Assembly (NCBI GenBank): GCA_014651175.1
Contig: BMWJ01000008.1
Span: 62,001 to 126,000, forward strand
DNA: 64,000 nucleotides
From: Streptomyces clavifer
GTDB lineage: Bacteria; Actinomycetota; Actinomycetes; Streptomycetales; Streptomycetaceae
Reading direction: 5' to 3'
Position 1 is the first letter of the stretch. Each line of letters opens with the position of its first letter. Made by a program: the position numbers and the translations under genes. The notes under the pieces were generated by a model. The model saw nothing but the letters and a program-made list of their open reading frames with translations. It ran no database searches and had not been told where the DNA came from. This document shows, one piece after another, positions 1-9,357 of the stretch.

Positions 1-1475
1 CGGGCGATGAGCGCGTCGCGCTCCGGTGTGTCCTCCGGCTTGATGAACCCGATGACGATGTACAGCACCAGCGAGATCGCCAGCGGCAGCGCCACCTGGT
101 ACTGCAGGGCGACGTCCGTCTTCACCGAACCGTCGAAGTTGTAGTTGGTGAGGTAGAACGCCAGCAGTCCCGCCGCCCAGCTGGTGAGCGCCGCCGTCGG
201 CCCCGACCTGCGGAACCTGCGCAGCAGGCCCAGCATGAACGGGATCGCGATCGGGCCCATCAGACCGGCCACCCACTTGATGACGACCGAGATGATGTCC
301 TTGAACGTCGGCGAGTTGATCTGGGTCGCCAGTGCCATGGACAGGCCGAGGAAGGCGAGCGTGGACAACCGCGCGGCCATGAGCCCGCTGCGGTTGCTCC
401 AGGTGCGGGCGGCCTTGGAGAAGACCGGCGCGATGTCCCGGGTGAAGACCGCCGAGATGGCGTTGGCGTCGGAGGAGCACATGGCCATCGTGTGCGAGAA
501 GAAGCCGACGACCACCAGGCCGAGCAGCCCGTGCGGCAGCAGCTGTTCGGTCATCAGGGCGTAGCTGTCCGAGGCGTCCGGCTTCTTGGCCTCGACGAGC
601 AGCGGGGCCACCCACATCGGGAAGAAGAGCACGACCGGCCAGACCAGCCACAGCGCGGCGGACAGCCGGGCCGAACGGGTCGCGGAGCGTGCGGAGTCCG
701 TGGCCATGTAGCGCTGGGCCTGGTTCCACATGCCGCCGTTGTACTCGAAGGTCTTGATGAAGAGATACGCCAGCAGGAAGGTCACCGTGTACGGGCCGGC
801 CGTCGGATCCGTGTGGCCCTCCGGCAGCTTGTCCCAGACCGTCCACAGCGAACTGAAGCCGCCCAGCTTGCTCATGACGATCACCAGCATGGCGAGACCG
901 GCGAACAGCTGGATGATGAACTGCCCGAGCTCGGTGAGCGCGTCGGCCCACAGCCCGCCGACGGTGCAGTAGACGGCCGTGATGGCACCGGTGATGAAGA
1001 TGCCCTGGGTCAGGGTGATGCCGGTGAAGACGGACAGCAGCGTGGCGATGGCCGCCCACTTCGCGCCGACGTCCACGATCTTCAACAGCAGTCCGGACCA
1101 GGCCAGGGCCTGCTGGGTCGGGACGTTGTAGCGGTCCTTCAGGTACTCGAGCGGCGAGGCGACGTGCAGGCGCGAGCGCAGCCGGTTGAGCCGGGGTGCG
1201 AAGAGCTTCGCGCCGATCCCGATGCCGATGGCGATCGGCAGCGACCAGGTCACGAAGGACGTGACGCCGTACTGATACGCGATACCGGCGTAGCCGGTGA
1301 ACATCACCGCGCTGTAACCGGACATGTGGTGCGAGATGCCCGACAGCCACCACGGCATCTTGCCGCCGGCCGTGAAGAAGTCGCTGACGTTGTCCACGCG
1401 CTTGTGCGACCAGAGTCCGATCGCGATCATCACACCGAAGTAGCCGATGAGCACGGCCCAGTCGAGACTGTTCAT
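1..1475 (-). CDS. Sodium:solute symporter (SSS family), C-terminus beyond window
   Basis: The first 491 codons of a polytopic inner-membrane carrier that would couple Na+ entry to uptake of a small solute (sugar, carboxylate or amino acid; not predictable here). The protein opens MNSLDWAVLIGYFGVM and runs through repeated 20-residue hydrophobic helices with the short glycine-rich loops typical of the SSS (LeuT-fold) family, such as TAGGKMPWWLSGISHHMSGY in the first loop pair. The ATG at 1475 is preceded by GGAGGGGGCAC, a strong ribosome-binding site. The reading frame is still open at base 1, so only the last segments are missing. No partner gene is visible upstream. Confidence 0.9.
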   Translation of the reverse strand, partial: MNSLDWAVLIGYFGVMIAIGLWSHKRVDNVSDFFTAGGKMPWWLSGISHHMSGYSAVMFTGYAGIAYQYGVTSFVTWSLPIAIGIGIGAKLFAPRLNRLRSRLHVASPLEYLKDRYNVPTQQALAWSGLLLKIVDVGAKWAAIATLLSVFTGITLTQGIFITGAITAVYCTVGGLWADALTELGQFIIQLFAGLAMLVIVMSKLGGFSSLWTVWDKLPEGHTDPTAGPYTVTFLLAYLFIKTFEYNGGMWNQAQRYMATDSARSATRSARLSAALWLVWPVVLFFPMWVAPLLVEAKKPDASDSYALMTEQLLPHGLLGLVVVGFFSHTMAMCSSDANAISAVFTRDIAPVFSKAARTWSNRSGLMAARLSTLAFLGLSMALATQINSPTFKDIISVVIKWVAGLMGPIAIPFMLGLLRRFRRSGPTAALTSWAAGLLAFYLTNYNFDGSVKTDVALQYQVALPLAISLVLYIVIGFIKPEDTPERDALIA

Positions 1476-1639
1476 GTGCCCCCTCCAGGGGTCCGCCATG
1501 TGAACGGGAACGCTCTTCGTCAGTACGGCCGTTCAGCGGTGCCCCCGTGCGGGAACGGGGACTTCGGGGATTGAACCGTCTGTTCGACTCCTCGGTCAAG
1601 ACGTTCGCGGTCAAGGATATGAACACAGATCAGCAAGGC

Positions 1640-1657
1640 GAACCATTTTACTGGTTC
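1640..1657. promoter_or_regulatory. Inverted repeat GAACCA-N6-TGGTTC, candidate operator
   Basis: Perfect 6-bp half-sites separated by TTTTAC, in a locally AT-richer patch 165 bp upstream of the symporter start. The geometry suits a GntR- or TetR-type dimer. No regulator of that type is adjacent, so the assignment is inference. Confidence 0.3.
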
Positions 1658-1774
1658 TTGACCCGGCGGAGCGTTGTCGTGAACGCGACTACTGCCACAC
1701 GATGAGCGGGCACTTCGTCAGGCTGTGCGGAGATGGAAGCGACACAGAGGTCAGGAACGCCCGAGAACGCAGAG

Positions 1775-1806
1775 CGACCGCACGGGATGCGGGTCCCGTG
1801 CGGTCG
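1775..1806 (-). terminator. 13-bp hairpin downstream of the DUF397 gene
   Basis: Perfect arms (1775-1787 and 1794-1806) around a TGCGGG loop, without a T-tract. It lies about 180 bp past the DUF397 stop and could end that leftward transcript or protect its 3' end. Confidence 0.45.
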
Positions 1807-1988
1807 GAAGCAGGAGGGGAACTGGACGAGCGAGGTCTGGAGCGCTGACGCGCTGAGGGGCGGTTCGCTGACCGGCGGTGCTGAATCCGTTGGTGGGCCG
1901 AGCCCCCTCGGCCAGGACGGCGGACCGGTCGAGAGGGCTCCTGGTGGCGCTACGGAGTGACCGCGCGGGGCGAACCGCGCACGGCGGA

Positions 1989-2195
1989 TCAGGCGTGGGC
2001 CGTACCCGCTGCGACATCGAGCACGAAGGCGTTCCACGCGCCGGGCACGAAGGTGAGTGAGGGGCCTTCGGGGGCCTTCGAGTCACGTACGGCGATGGCC
2101 TGCGTGACGGGCGACTTCACTTCGACGCACGCCCCGTTGCCGCCGGAGTACGACGACTTCGTCCAGTTTTCCGTTGCACCCTGAAGAATAGCCAT
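1989..2195 (-). CDS. DUF397 small regulatory-partner protein
   Basis: A 68-residue protein with the hallmarks of DUF397: WTKSSYSGGNGACVEV near the N-terminus, IAVRDSKAPEGPSL in the middle and a W-F pair near the end. Members are almost always encoded beside an XRE/DUF5753 regulator, as here (next gene upstream on the same strand), and are thought to modulate that partner, as in the WhiJ-like systems of streptomycetes. ATG at 2195 was chosen over GTG at 2201 because GGAG lies 5 nt before it. The 242-bp gap to the regulator gene suggests a separate promoter. Confidence 0.9.
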   Translation of the reverse strand: MAILQGATENWTKSSYSGGNGACVEVKSPVTQAIAVRDSKAPEGPSLTFVPGAWNAFVLDVAAGTAHA

Positions 2196-2437
2196 GTTCA
2201 CTCCGGTTCAGAGAGTTGTGTGAGTGGCGCCAACCTCGTTCCCGTTGGCGTGATCGACGCTACCGGCCAACATCGCTGAGTGGAGCAGCCGTTCACTCGT
2301 CCGGATGGCATATTTCATAGGGGTCTTCCGCCGTGAGGTGGTGACGGTGTACCGTCCCGTCCCCACCTCACCTGCGCCCGGTATGTCTCGTACATCGGTC
2401 TCTTCCGGTGTCCGGTTCCGCCAGGTGTTCCCGGTGT

Positions 2438-3295
2438 TCAGCGGGTGTAACTCTTGGCGATCTCGCCGATGAAATGGCGGGTCTGCTCCACGTTCAGCGC
2501 CTGTGCCCGCAAGTGCTCGTACATGACGCTGTAGCGCTGCACGTCATTCGCCTTCTCCAGATAGAGATCGCTGGTGACGCCTTCGATGTACACGACGCTG
2601 GAGTCCGCGGCGTCGGGGAATTCCAGAATGGCGTACTGCCCGTTGATGCCCGGGTGCGCGCCCATCTCGAACGGCAGTACCTGGACGGTCACATGGGGCA
2701 GCCGGGACTGCTCGACGAGGTGCTCCAGCTGCTCGAGCATCACCTGCTTGCCGCCGACCAGTCGGCGCAGTGCGGACTCGTCGATCACGGCCCAGAGGCG
2801 CAGCGGGTGTTCGGGGGCGTTGACCCGGTCCTGGCGGCGGGCCCGCACGTTCACCCGCTTCTCGATGTCGGAGGACGGTGCCTCCGGAAGCGCCCCGTTG
2901 ATCAGGGCCTCCGCGTAACCGCGGGTCTGCAGCAGGCCCGGGACGATCTGGGGTTCGTACACCCGGAGCGATTCGGCGTCCGTCTCCAGCCCGATGTAGA
3001 CGCTGTACGGGATGTCGCCGAAGGCGTGCCACCAGCCCTGCTGGCGGGAGTCCTTGGCCATTTGCATGAGCGAGTCGACGATCCGGTGGTCCTCGACCTC
3101 GTAGACCCCGCAGAGATCGCGTACGTCGCGCTGGCTGATGGAACGGCGGCCGTTCTCCAGGCGGCTGATCTTCGACTGCGAGACCAGCAGCCGCTCCGCG
3201 ACCTCTTCGGCCGTCATGCCCTTGATCTCGCGGAGGCGGCGCAGTTCCTGGCCCAGCCGGCGTCGCCTGACAGTGGGATTGACGTTGGTCGGCAA
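2438..3295 (-). CDS. XRE-family regulator with DUF5753 sensor domain
   Basis: A 285-residue cytoplasmic DNA-binding protein. Residues about 14-66 form a lambda-repressor-type helix-turn-helix (GMTAEEVAERLLVSQSKISR followed by LENGRR). The remainder is the DUF5753 domain typical of Streptomyces regulators paired with DUF397 proteins, including YEPQIVPGLLQTRGYAEALI and the AHPGINGQYAILEF segment. The open frame extends further 5', but a TTG at 3295 is preferred: GGAGGTG lies about 8-10 nt upstream and the N-terminus PTNVNPTVRRRRLG is a common start for this family. It probably works with the DUF397 gene downstream in control of development or secondary metabolism; the targets are unknown. Confidence 0.88.
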   Translation of the reverse strand: MPTNVNPTVRRRRLGQELRRLREIKGMTAEEVAERLLVSQSKISRLENGRRSISQRDVRDLCGVYEVEDHRIVDSLMQMAKDSRQQGWWHAFGDIPYSVYIGLETDAESLRVYEPQIVPGLLQTRGYAEALINGALPEAPSSDIEKRVNVRARRQDRVNAPEHPLRLWAVIDESALRRLVGGKQVMLEQLEHLVEQSRLPHVTVQVLPFEMGAHPGINGQYAILEFPDAADSSVVYIEGVTSDLYLEKANDVQRYSVMYEHLRAQALNVEQTRHFIGEIAKSYTR

Positions 3296-3415
3296 GGGAA
3301 AGGCACCTCCGGCTATGCAGCTGTTGTAGCTGTGCGTGTCTGCTTGCTCAGCAGATTGCCACCCGGGGACCCGGCCGCGCTGGGAAACGGCCACACGCAA
3401 TGACCGCACGCAGGA

Positions 3416-3450
3416 GCGCGGGGCAGCCGGTGGATCCGGCTGCCCCGCGC
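3416..3450 (-). terminator. 15-bp hairpin terminator for the GPP34 gene
   Basis: Perfect inverted repeat with arms 3416-3430 and 3436-3450 and a 5-nt loop, 85 bp beyond the stop of the leftward GPP34 gene. It also insulates the XRE regulator from read-through. Confidence 0.7.
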
Positions 3451-3534
3451 CTGTTGCGGCTCCCGGACCGGGTCATGGGGACGTCGGTACGGCGGTATTC
3501 GGTGCTCCGCGCAACTGTCCGCGCGGTCGTGCGG

Positions 3535-4254
3535 TCAGTGGACGGAGGTGTGCGCCATGCTGCCGCTCCGCGCTTGGGCTTGCGGCTGCAACGGCACGCC
3601 CACCGTCTGCTGATTACGGCGCGGCTGGACCGCCGCACCGTTCTGGACGTCCATCACGGCATGCGCCACGAGACCGCCCATCGGGTCGTGTCTGATCAGG
3701 TCCCGGAGCCGGGAGCGCGATGAGCGCCCCTCGTTCCCGGGGTACAGGTGCTTGCCGAGTCCGACCGCGTGGGCCAGGGCGGCGAGCGCCGCGGTCCGCG
3801 GGTCCGGCGGTACGCCGGTGCGGATCGCACTGTCCAGCCGGGCTTTGATGTCCCGGCTGATTGCCGTGTCCGTCGCCTGGTAGCGAGTCGTCGGCAGCAC
3901 TCCGCACATCTGGCCCGCCACGGCATGCACCATGCCGCACCGCTCCAGATGAGCGAGGTAGATCTGGCGAAGTCCCAGTCGGGGTCCGCCGATCCAGTGG
4001 ACGGCCCGAACCGGGCTGCCGCGACGGCGCAGCAGTTCCAGTGCGGAGTCCAGAGTCGGATCTCCTGTCGGCCGTGGCATCACCACGGCGATACGATCCC
4101 CGTCAGGGGCTATCCGTCCTGCCAGAGCCAGCTCTACTAGCTGTGCCCCGGCCAGGCCGAGGTCGAGCGACTGCGGCTGCGCTGTGGTACCCGTGGTCGG
4201 GTCCAGAGCGAGCAGCAGAAGCTCCTCCGGAATTGTTCTGCGGCTCCTGCCCAT
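3535..4254 (-). CDS. GPP34 (GOLPH3-like) family phosphoprotein
   Basis: A 239-residue soluble protein of the GPP34 family, whose eukaryotic members (GOLPH3/Vps74) bind phosphoinositides at the Golgi. The actinobacterial role is unknown, probably as a membrane-associated adaptor. It starts MGRSRRTIPEELLLLALD, the conserved N-terminus of the family, and keeps the LGLAGAQLVELALAGRI helix and the YPGNEGRSSRSRLRDLIR basic segment. The C-terminal ~30 residues (PRRNQQTVGVPLQPQAQARS) are low complexity. GGGGAGG lies 5 nt before the ATG. It is monocistronic and followed by a strong terminator. Confidence 0.85.
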   Translation of the reverse strand: MGRSRRTIPEELLLLALDPTTGTTAQPQSLDLGLAGAQLVELALAGRIAPDGDRIAVVMPRPTGDPTLDSALELLRRRGSPVRAVHWIGGPRLGLRQIYLAHLERCGMVHAVAGQMCGVLPTTRYQATDTAISRDIKARLDSAIRTGVPPDPRTAALAALAHAVGLGKHLYPGNEGRSSRSRLRDLIRHDPMGGLVAHAVMDVQNGAAVQPRRNQQTVGVPLQPQAQARSGSMAHTSVH

Positions 4255-4448
4255 CCATGCCTCCCCGCGTGGATGAGTGACAGGGTGACCCCTCTCACAA
4301 TGGTCTGTCGAGGGTGCCTGGGTGCTTTGTGAGGGAACCGTTAGGTATGTCGTTCTCGTCTAGCGGCTTGGCCAAGGGTTCACACAGGACACTGGTAGAT
4401 GGTTCGGACAGCGCGGGCATGTCCCCGCGGCGCAACAAGGAGGCATCG

Positions 4449-7247
4449 GTGGCGGGCGAGTCCCCCGACAAGTCGGAGCAGCGGAAGTCGTCGGGGACGG
4501 CTGAGGAACGCGATCCGCGTTTCGCCGTGTTCCGCGAACCGGTCGCCGCGGCGGGCACCGGGAGTACGACGGGCAGGACGACGGGCACCGTGACGGACAC
4601 CGCGACGGCGGTCTTCCGCTCGCCGCTCTCCGCGGACCCGGCCGGCGACCCGGACGAGGAGTCCGAGGACGTCTCGGCGGACGTTTCCCGGGAAGGGTCC
4701 GTGGACGCCGAGAGCGAAACGGGCGCAGACCGGGCCGACACGGCTACCGCATCGGGCAGCGGCCCGGAGGGACCCGAGGCCCCCACGGAGGGCTCAGAGG
4801 CCCCTGAGGGGGGCTCTACGGGCCGTGGGGCGCCCGGAGGTCCCGCGGGGACTGCCGGGGCTGACGAGGCGGCGAGGGGCGAGGCCGGGGCGAAGCCCGC
4901 GGCGGACGCCGCGCCGGCTGCCGGTGCCGATCCGGAGGTTGATGCGGATGCCGATGCGGACACCGGGACGGACGCTGTGGCTGCCGCGGGGCCGAGCGGC
5001 GCATCCGGTTCGGATGCAGACGCGGCAGTCGAGGGTGGATCCGGTCCTGCGACAGCCTCGGGCCCGAACGTGAAGGGCGAGTCCGACGAAGCGCCGGACG
5101 CCCCGGACGCCCCGGAGACGGACGGCGACGCCGAGGGCGGTGCGCGGGCCGAGTCCGACGACGACCGCGACGACCAGGACGAGCCGGGCGCCGAGACCGC
5201 CGACGCGGCAGGCTCCGGGGATGCCCTGGCGCGTGCCACCGACGTGGACCGGGGTGCGACCGGGGACGACGAGACGGCCGACGGCGGGAAGACCGACGAC
5301 GGGAAGGCCGCCAAGGCCTCCGACGTTGAGGAGTCCACCGGTCCGAAGGCCACCGCCGAGCCCGCAGACGACAAGGCGGCCGAAACGAAGGCGGACGAAC
5401 CGGCCGTCGCGAAGCCGGTCGGCGCGAAGGCGGCCGACACGAAGCCGGGCGACACGAAGCCGGGCGGGCCCGCCGGCGGGAAGCCCGTTGGCTCCTCCGA
5501 CGCGCCCCGGGTCCCGAAGACCCGCACGGAGACCTCTGCCGGCGAGCCGGCTGCCGAGGTCGCCGCCACACCCACGGCCGAAACCGCGCCCGAGGCCGCC
5601 GCCGAGGACTCGGAGCCCACCGGCGACAAGCGGGGTGTCGATCAGCCGACCACCGCCTTCAAGGCCCTCGCGCCGAAGAGGGTCGACCAGCCGACCACCG
5701 CGCTGAAGCTCCCCCCGCGGGAGCCCGAGCGGAAGTCCGACCCCGAGACCCCCGCCGAGCGGACCAGCACGTTCGTACCGCTGCGGTCGGACGACATACG
5801 GCCCGCCCCCAAGGCCGGTGAGGCCGCCGGCGCGTCCGCGTCCCCGGTCGGCCCGACGGTCACCCCGGACATCACGGCGAAGCCGGGGGCGCCCAAGACG
5901 TCCGCGACCCCCGCGGCCGGACTGGTCGAGGCCGAGCGGACCAGGCAGCAGCCCATGCCGCCCAAGCCGCCGCTCGACCTGCTCGCCGAGCTGACGAACA
6001 CTCCGCCGCCCCGGCAGACCCCGGTCCGCACGGTGTTCCGGCGGGTCAAGATCTGGACGCCGCTGGTCCTCCTCCTCGTGGTCGTCTTCGCGATCGCACA
6101 GGCGGTGCGCCCGCTTCCCGAGCCCGCGCTGGTGCTGTCCGCCGACCCGACGTACACCTTCGGCGGCGAGAAGCTCGACATGCCGTGGCCCGCCGAGGGG
6201 CAGGGCGCCGTCGAGGTCGAGGGCGTCGGCACCATCGGCTCGTACGGCACGGAGAAGTCCGCGCCGATCGCGAGCGTCGCGAAGATCATGACCGCGTACG
6301 TGATCCTCCAGGGCCACCCGATCACCGGCAAGCAGGACGGTGAGGAGATCGTCGTCGACGAGACGGCGGGCGAGGAGGCCAACCGTCCGGACGAGTCGAC
6401 GGCCCCCATCAAGGAGGGCCAGAAGTACACGCAGCGGCAGATGCTCCAGCTCCTGATGATCCCTTCGGGGAACAACGTGGCCCGGCTGCTGGCCCGTTGG
6501 GACGCCAAGACCGTGGACGCGTTCGTCGGGAAGATGAACGCGGCGGCCAAGGACCTCGGGATGACGAAGTCCGTGTACACGGACCCGAGCGGTCTCGAGG
6601 CCACCACCCGGTCCACGCCCGCCGACCAGCTGAAACTAGCCAAGGCCGTCACGCGGAACGATGTCTTCCGCGAGATCGTGAACATGCCCCAGGCGGACAT
6701 CCCCGGCATCGGCAAGACGATCTACAACAACAACGTGATCCTCCTGGAGGACGGGGTGAACGGGATCAAGACCGGCTCCTCCACCCCGGCCGGCGGCAAC
6801 CTGGTGTGGACGGCCGACACCGTCATCGACGGCAAGAACCGCCGGATCATCGGCGCGGTGATGGGTGCCGACCTGGACGGAACCCTGGACGCCAAGCTGC
6901 AGCGCGCCATACAGAACAGCCTCAAATTGATCAAGGCCGCCCAGAAGGGTGTCGAATCCGCCACCGTCGTCAAGAAGGGCCAGGTCGTCGGGTACGTCGA
7001 CAACGGGCTCGGCGGCCGGACCCCGGTGGTCTCCACCAAGGACCTGAAGGCGGTCGGCTGGGGCGGTCTAGAGGTCGACCTCAAGATGACCGACGGCGGC
7101 ACGACGCCCGCCCAGGCGGCCGAGGCCGGCACGGTCGTCGGCGAGGTGACGGTCGGCACCGGCACCGGAAAGGTCTCCGCCCCCGTCGCCCTCCGGAGCG
7201 AGATGACGGAACCCGCCTTCGGCGACAAGCTGACCCGGATCACCTGA
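4449..7247 (+). CDS. Membrane-anchored D-alanyl-D-alanine carboxypeptidase with long disordered N-terminus
   Basis: A penicillin-binding DD-carboxypeptidase (peptidase family S11) that trims terminal D-Ala from peptidoglycan stem peptides outside the membrane. Residues 1 to about 530 are Ala/Asp/Glu/Pro-rich, low complexity and predicted cytoplasmic. One transmembrane segment follows (about 535-555, IWTPLVLLLVVVFAIAQAV). The catalytic domain carries all three motifs: SVAK (Ser609, Lys612), SGN (about 673-675) and KTG (about 774-776). GTG at 4449 was chosen because AAGGAGG lies 5 nt upstream; in-frame starts at 4347 and 4314 would add residues and a TTA codon. Most S11 enzymes are secreted with a C-terminal anchor, so this type II layout is notable. 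Confidence 0.88.
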   Translation: MAGESPDKSEQRKSSGTAEERDPRFAVFREPVAAAGTGSTTGRTTGTVTDTATAVFRSPLSADPAGDPDEESEDVSADVSREGSVDAESETGADRADTATASGSGPEGPEAPTEGSEAPEGGSTGRGAPGGPAGTAGADEAARGEAGAKPAADAAPAAGADPEVDADADADTGTDAVAAAGPSGASGSDADAAVEGGSGPATASGPNVKGESDEAPDAPDAPETDGDAEGGARAESDDDRDDQDEPGAETADAAGSGDALARATDVDRGATGDDETADGGKTDDGKAAKASDVEESTGPKATAEPADDKAAETKADEPAVAKPVGAKAADTKPGDTKPGGPAGGKPVGSSDAPRVPKTRTETSAGEPAAEVAATPTAETAPEAAAEDSEPTGDKRGVDQPTTAFKALAPKRVDQPTTALKLPPREPERKSDPETPAERTSTFVPLRSDDIRPAPKAGEAAGASASPVGPTVTPDITAKPGAPKTSATPAAGLVEAERTRQQPMPPKPPLDLLAELTNTPPPRQTPVRTVFRRVKIWTPLVLLLVVVFAIAQAVRPLPEPALVLSADPTYTFGGEKLDMPWPAEGQGAVEVEGVGTIGSYGTEKSAPIASVAKIMTAYVILQGHPITGKQDGEEIVVDETAGEEANRPDESTAPIKEGQKYTQRQMLQLLMIPSGNNVARLLARWDAKTVDAFVGKMNAAAKDLGMTKSVYTDPSGLEATTRSTPADQLKLAKAVTRNDVFREIVNMPQADIPGIGKTIYNNNVILLEDGVNGIKTGSSTPAGGNLVWTADTVIDGKNRRIIGAVMGADLDGTLDAKLQRAIQNSLKLIKAAQKGVESATVVKKGQVVGYVDNGLGGRTPVVSTKDLKAVGWGGLEVDLKMTDGGTTPAQAAEAGTVVGEVTVGTGTGKVSAPVALRSEMTEPAFGDKLTRIT

Positions 7248-7278
7248 CCGGGCCCCGGCCGCGTCCCACCGGTCGGTA

Positions 7279-7313
7279 CGGTTCCGCGCCCCCGCACCGG
7301 GGGCGCGGAACCG
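7279..7313 (+). terminator. 15-bp GC-rich hairpin after the carboxypeptidase gene
   Basis: Arms 7279-7293 and 7299-7313 are perfectly complementary around GCACC, 32 bp past the stop codon. There is no T-tract, as is common in Streptomyces. Confidence 0.75.
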
Positions 7314-7451
7314 GCGGCCGGGGGGCAGCGCCGAGAAAAACGTGCGTGCTAGCGTCCGAAAGCAACGGAAGGCCGCCGGGACGCGTCCTCCCGCATACGG
7401 ATGAGGCCCGTGCAGTACATCGACGGTTCGGCGAGGACGGGGAGAGTCGCA

Positions 7452-9275
7452 GTGACCACCGCTGAGCCGACACGGGCGGACGACAGTGTGTCGTCCACGA
7501 GTGTGCCCATCCGGATCCCGGCCCAGGCCGACGGCGGCCGGGACGGTTCCGCCCCGCCCCCGGGGCGGAGTCTCTGGCGCCATCCCGTGGTGCTGACGAC
7601 CGCGGTCGCCGCGGCCGCGCACCTGCTCTGGTTCTTCTTCCTCGCGAACAGCGGCGGCGACATCGCCGCCCAGGACGCGTGGGCCGAGTTCGTCGGCCGG
7701 CACCCCGGCACCGCGTACAACCTGGCCTGGTACGGGGGCATGCACCCCGTCTCGTACAGCGTGGTGTCGCCGTATCTGATGTCCCTGCTCGGCGTCCGTA
7801 CGACGATGATGATCGTCGGGACGGTGTCGTCGGCGCTCACCGCGCTGATCCTGGTCAGGGTCCCCGCCGTCCGTAACCCCCTCGCGTGCGCGCTCGCCGG
7901 GGCCTTCGCGTACCTGTGCAACGCGCTGTCCGGGCGGGTGACGTTCGGTCTCGGCATGATGTTCGCGCTGGGGGCGGTCGCCGCGGTCTTCTGCTGGCCG
8001 CACCGGTGGCGGTACCGGCGGTGGGCCAAGGCCGTCGTCGCCGCGCCGTTCGCCGCGCTCGCGACGGCGGGCAGCCCGGTCGCCGGGCTCTTCCTCGGAG
8101 TGGTTGCCGCGGCGCTCTTCCTGAACAAACGACGCCCCGGGGCGTACGCGATCGGCCTGCCCCCGGTCGTGGTGGTGGTGCTGTCCGCGTGGATGTTCCC
8201 CTTCTCGGGCACGCAGCCGATGTCGCTCGGCACCCTGTCCCTGCCGTTCGTGTTCGCCGTCCTCGTCTTCCTCCTCGTGCCCCGGGACTGGTACACCGTG
8301 CGCACGGCCGCCGCGGTGTACGGGGTCGGGACGCTGCTGACGTACGTGGTCGACTCGCAGATCGGCTCGAACGTGTCGCGCATGGCGATGCTGTTCGCCG
8401 GGGTCGTCCTGCTCGCCGCGCTCCCGTACGCGAAGCCGAGCACCCGCCGCTGGTACGCGCTGGTCATCGCCTTCGCCGGGCTGAACTTCTGGATCGGTTT
8501 CAAGGGTGTCGACGACATCGTCCGTACCGCTCCCACCGCCTCCTGGAACCGCGAACTGGCCCCCCTCGTCAATCAGCTCCAGAAGGCCGGTGCGGAGCGG
8601 GGCCGGGTCGAGGTGGTCCCCGCCAGCAGCCACCGGGAGGCCTCGGCGCTCGCCGGATACGTGAATCTGGCCCGCGGCTGGAACCGGCAGGCCGACATGA
8701 AGCGCAACCCGCTCTTCTACGACGACACCCTGAACGCCGTGAACTACCGCGAGTGGCTCGACCGCTGGGCGGTGCACTACGTGGTGCTGCCCGAAGGCAA
8801 GCCCGACTCCAGCGGGGCGGTCCAGGAGGCGGCCCTCGTCGAGGACGGCCAGCCGTATCTGAAGCCGGTCTGGAGCGACGACAACTGGCAGCTGTTCCGG
8901 GTCCTGGACCCGGTTCCGCTCGCCGACCCGCCTGCGACGGTGGAGCGGGCCGGCGAACAGAAGCTGACGATCCGGGTGCAGTCGGCGGGCCGGGTGCTGA
9001 TCCGGATCCCGTACTCGCGCTGGCTCGCCGTCGTGGACGACGAGGGCGAGAGCGTGGAGCGGCCGCAGGAGACGGAGGCCTCCAAGAAGCGGTCGGCGGA
9101 GGACGAGGACGCCCCCAAGGACTTCATCAACGCGCACGGCTGTCTGATCAAGGTGGCCGAGGACCCGGACGGCGACGAGTGGACCGAACTCCTCGCACCG
9201 CGGCCGGGGGTCTACCAGCTGGCCGCGCCGTACCAGCTGCAGCCGGGCACACCGTGCCCGGAGGAGCTGCGCTGA
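7452..9275 (+). CDS. Polytopic membrane protein, possible GT-C-type glycosyltransferase or transporter
   Basis: A 607-residue protein with about ten hydrophobic segments between residues 45 and 345 and a C-terminal soluble region (about 350-600) rich in W, Y and D/E. The first extracellular loop contains GGDIAAQDAWAEFVGRHPGT and YGGMHPVSYSVVSPYL, an arrangement resembling GT-C glycosyltransferases that use lipid-linked sugar donors. Homologues are often labelled MFS transporters, and I cannot decide between the two. The GTG at 7452 has GGAGAG 5 nt upstream. It lies between the DD-carboxypeptidase and a zinc-ribbon membrane protein on the same strand, so a cell-envelope role is plausible. Confidence 0.7.
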   Translation: MTTAEPTRADDSVSSTSVPIRIPAQADGGRDGSAPPPGRSLWRHPVVLTTAVAAAAHLLWFFFLANSGGDIAAQDAWAEFVGRHPGTAYNLAWYGGMHPVSYSVVSPYLMSLLGVRTTMMIVGTVSSALTALILVRVPAVRNPLACALAGAFAYLCNALSGRVTFGLGMMFALGAVAAVFCWPHRWRYRRWAKAVVAAPFAALATAGSPVAGLFLGVVAAALFLNKRRPGAYAIGLPPVVVVVLSAWMFPFSGTQPMSLGTLSLPFVFAVLVFLLVPRDWYTVRTAAAVYGVGTLLTYVVDSQIGSNVSRMAMLFAGVVLLAALPYAKPSTRRWYALVIAFAGLNFWIGFKGVDDIVRTAPTASWNRELAPLVNQLQKAGAERGRVEVVPASSHREASALAGYVNLARGWNRQADMKRNPLFYDDTLNAVNYREWLDRWAVHYVVLPEGKPDSSGAVQEAALVEDGQPYLKPVWSDDNWQLFRVLDPVPLADPPATVERAGEQKLTIRVQSAGRVLIRIPYSRWLAVVDDEGESVERPQETEASKKRSAEDEDAPKDFINAHGCLIKVAEDPDGDEWTELLAPRPGVYQLAAPYQLQPGTPCPEELR

Positions 9276-9357
9276 GCCCCTCGAGGCCGGCTGCCCGTTG
9301 AGCAAATAGTGCGGGAACTCTCCCGACGGGCGCTCAGCACTGGCAAGGTGTGCTGCC

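Larger units (their letters stand above)
1476..1988. other. Intergenic region between symporter and DUF397 gene
   Basis: A 513-bp stretch without a convincing gene; the short open frames on both strands look like composition shadows. It holds a candidate operator at 1640-1657 and a 13-bp hairpin at 1775-1806, listed separately. The symporter promoter must lie in its left part. Confidence 0.6.

Noticed and set aside
4295-5629. 444-codon leftward frame opposite the disordered carboxypeptidase N-terminus
   Set aside because: Ser/Ala/Pro low-complexity antisense of a repetitive coding region; the rightward frame continues into the intact enzyme.
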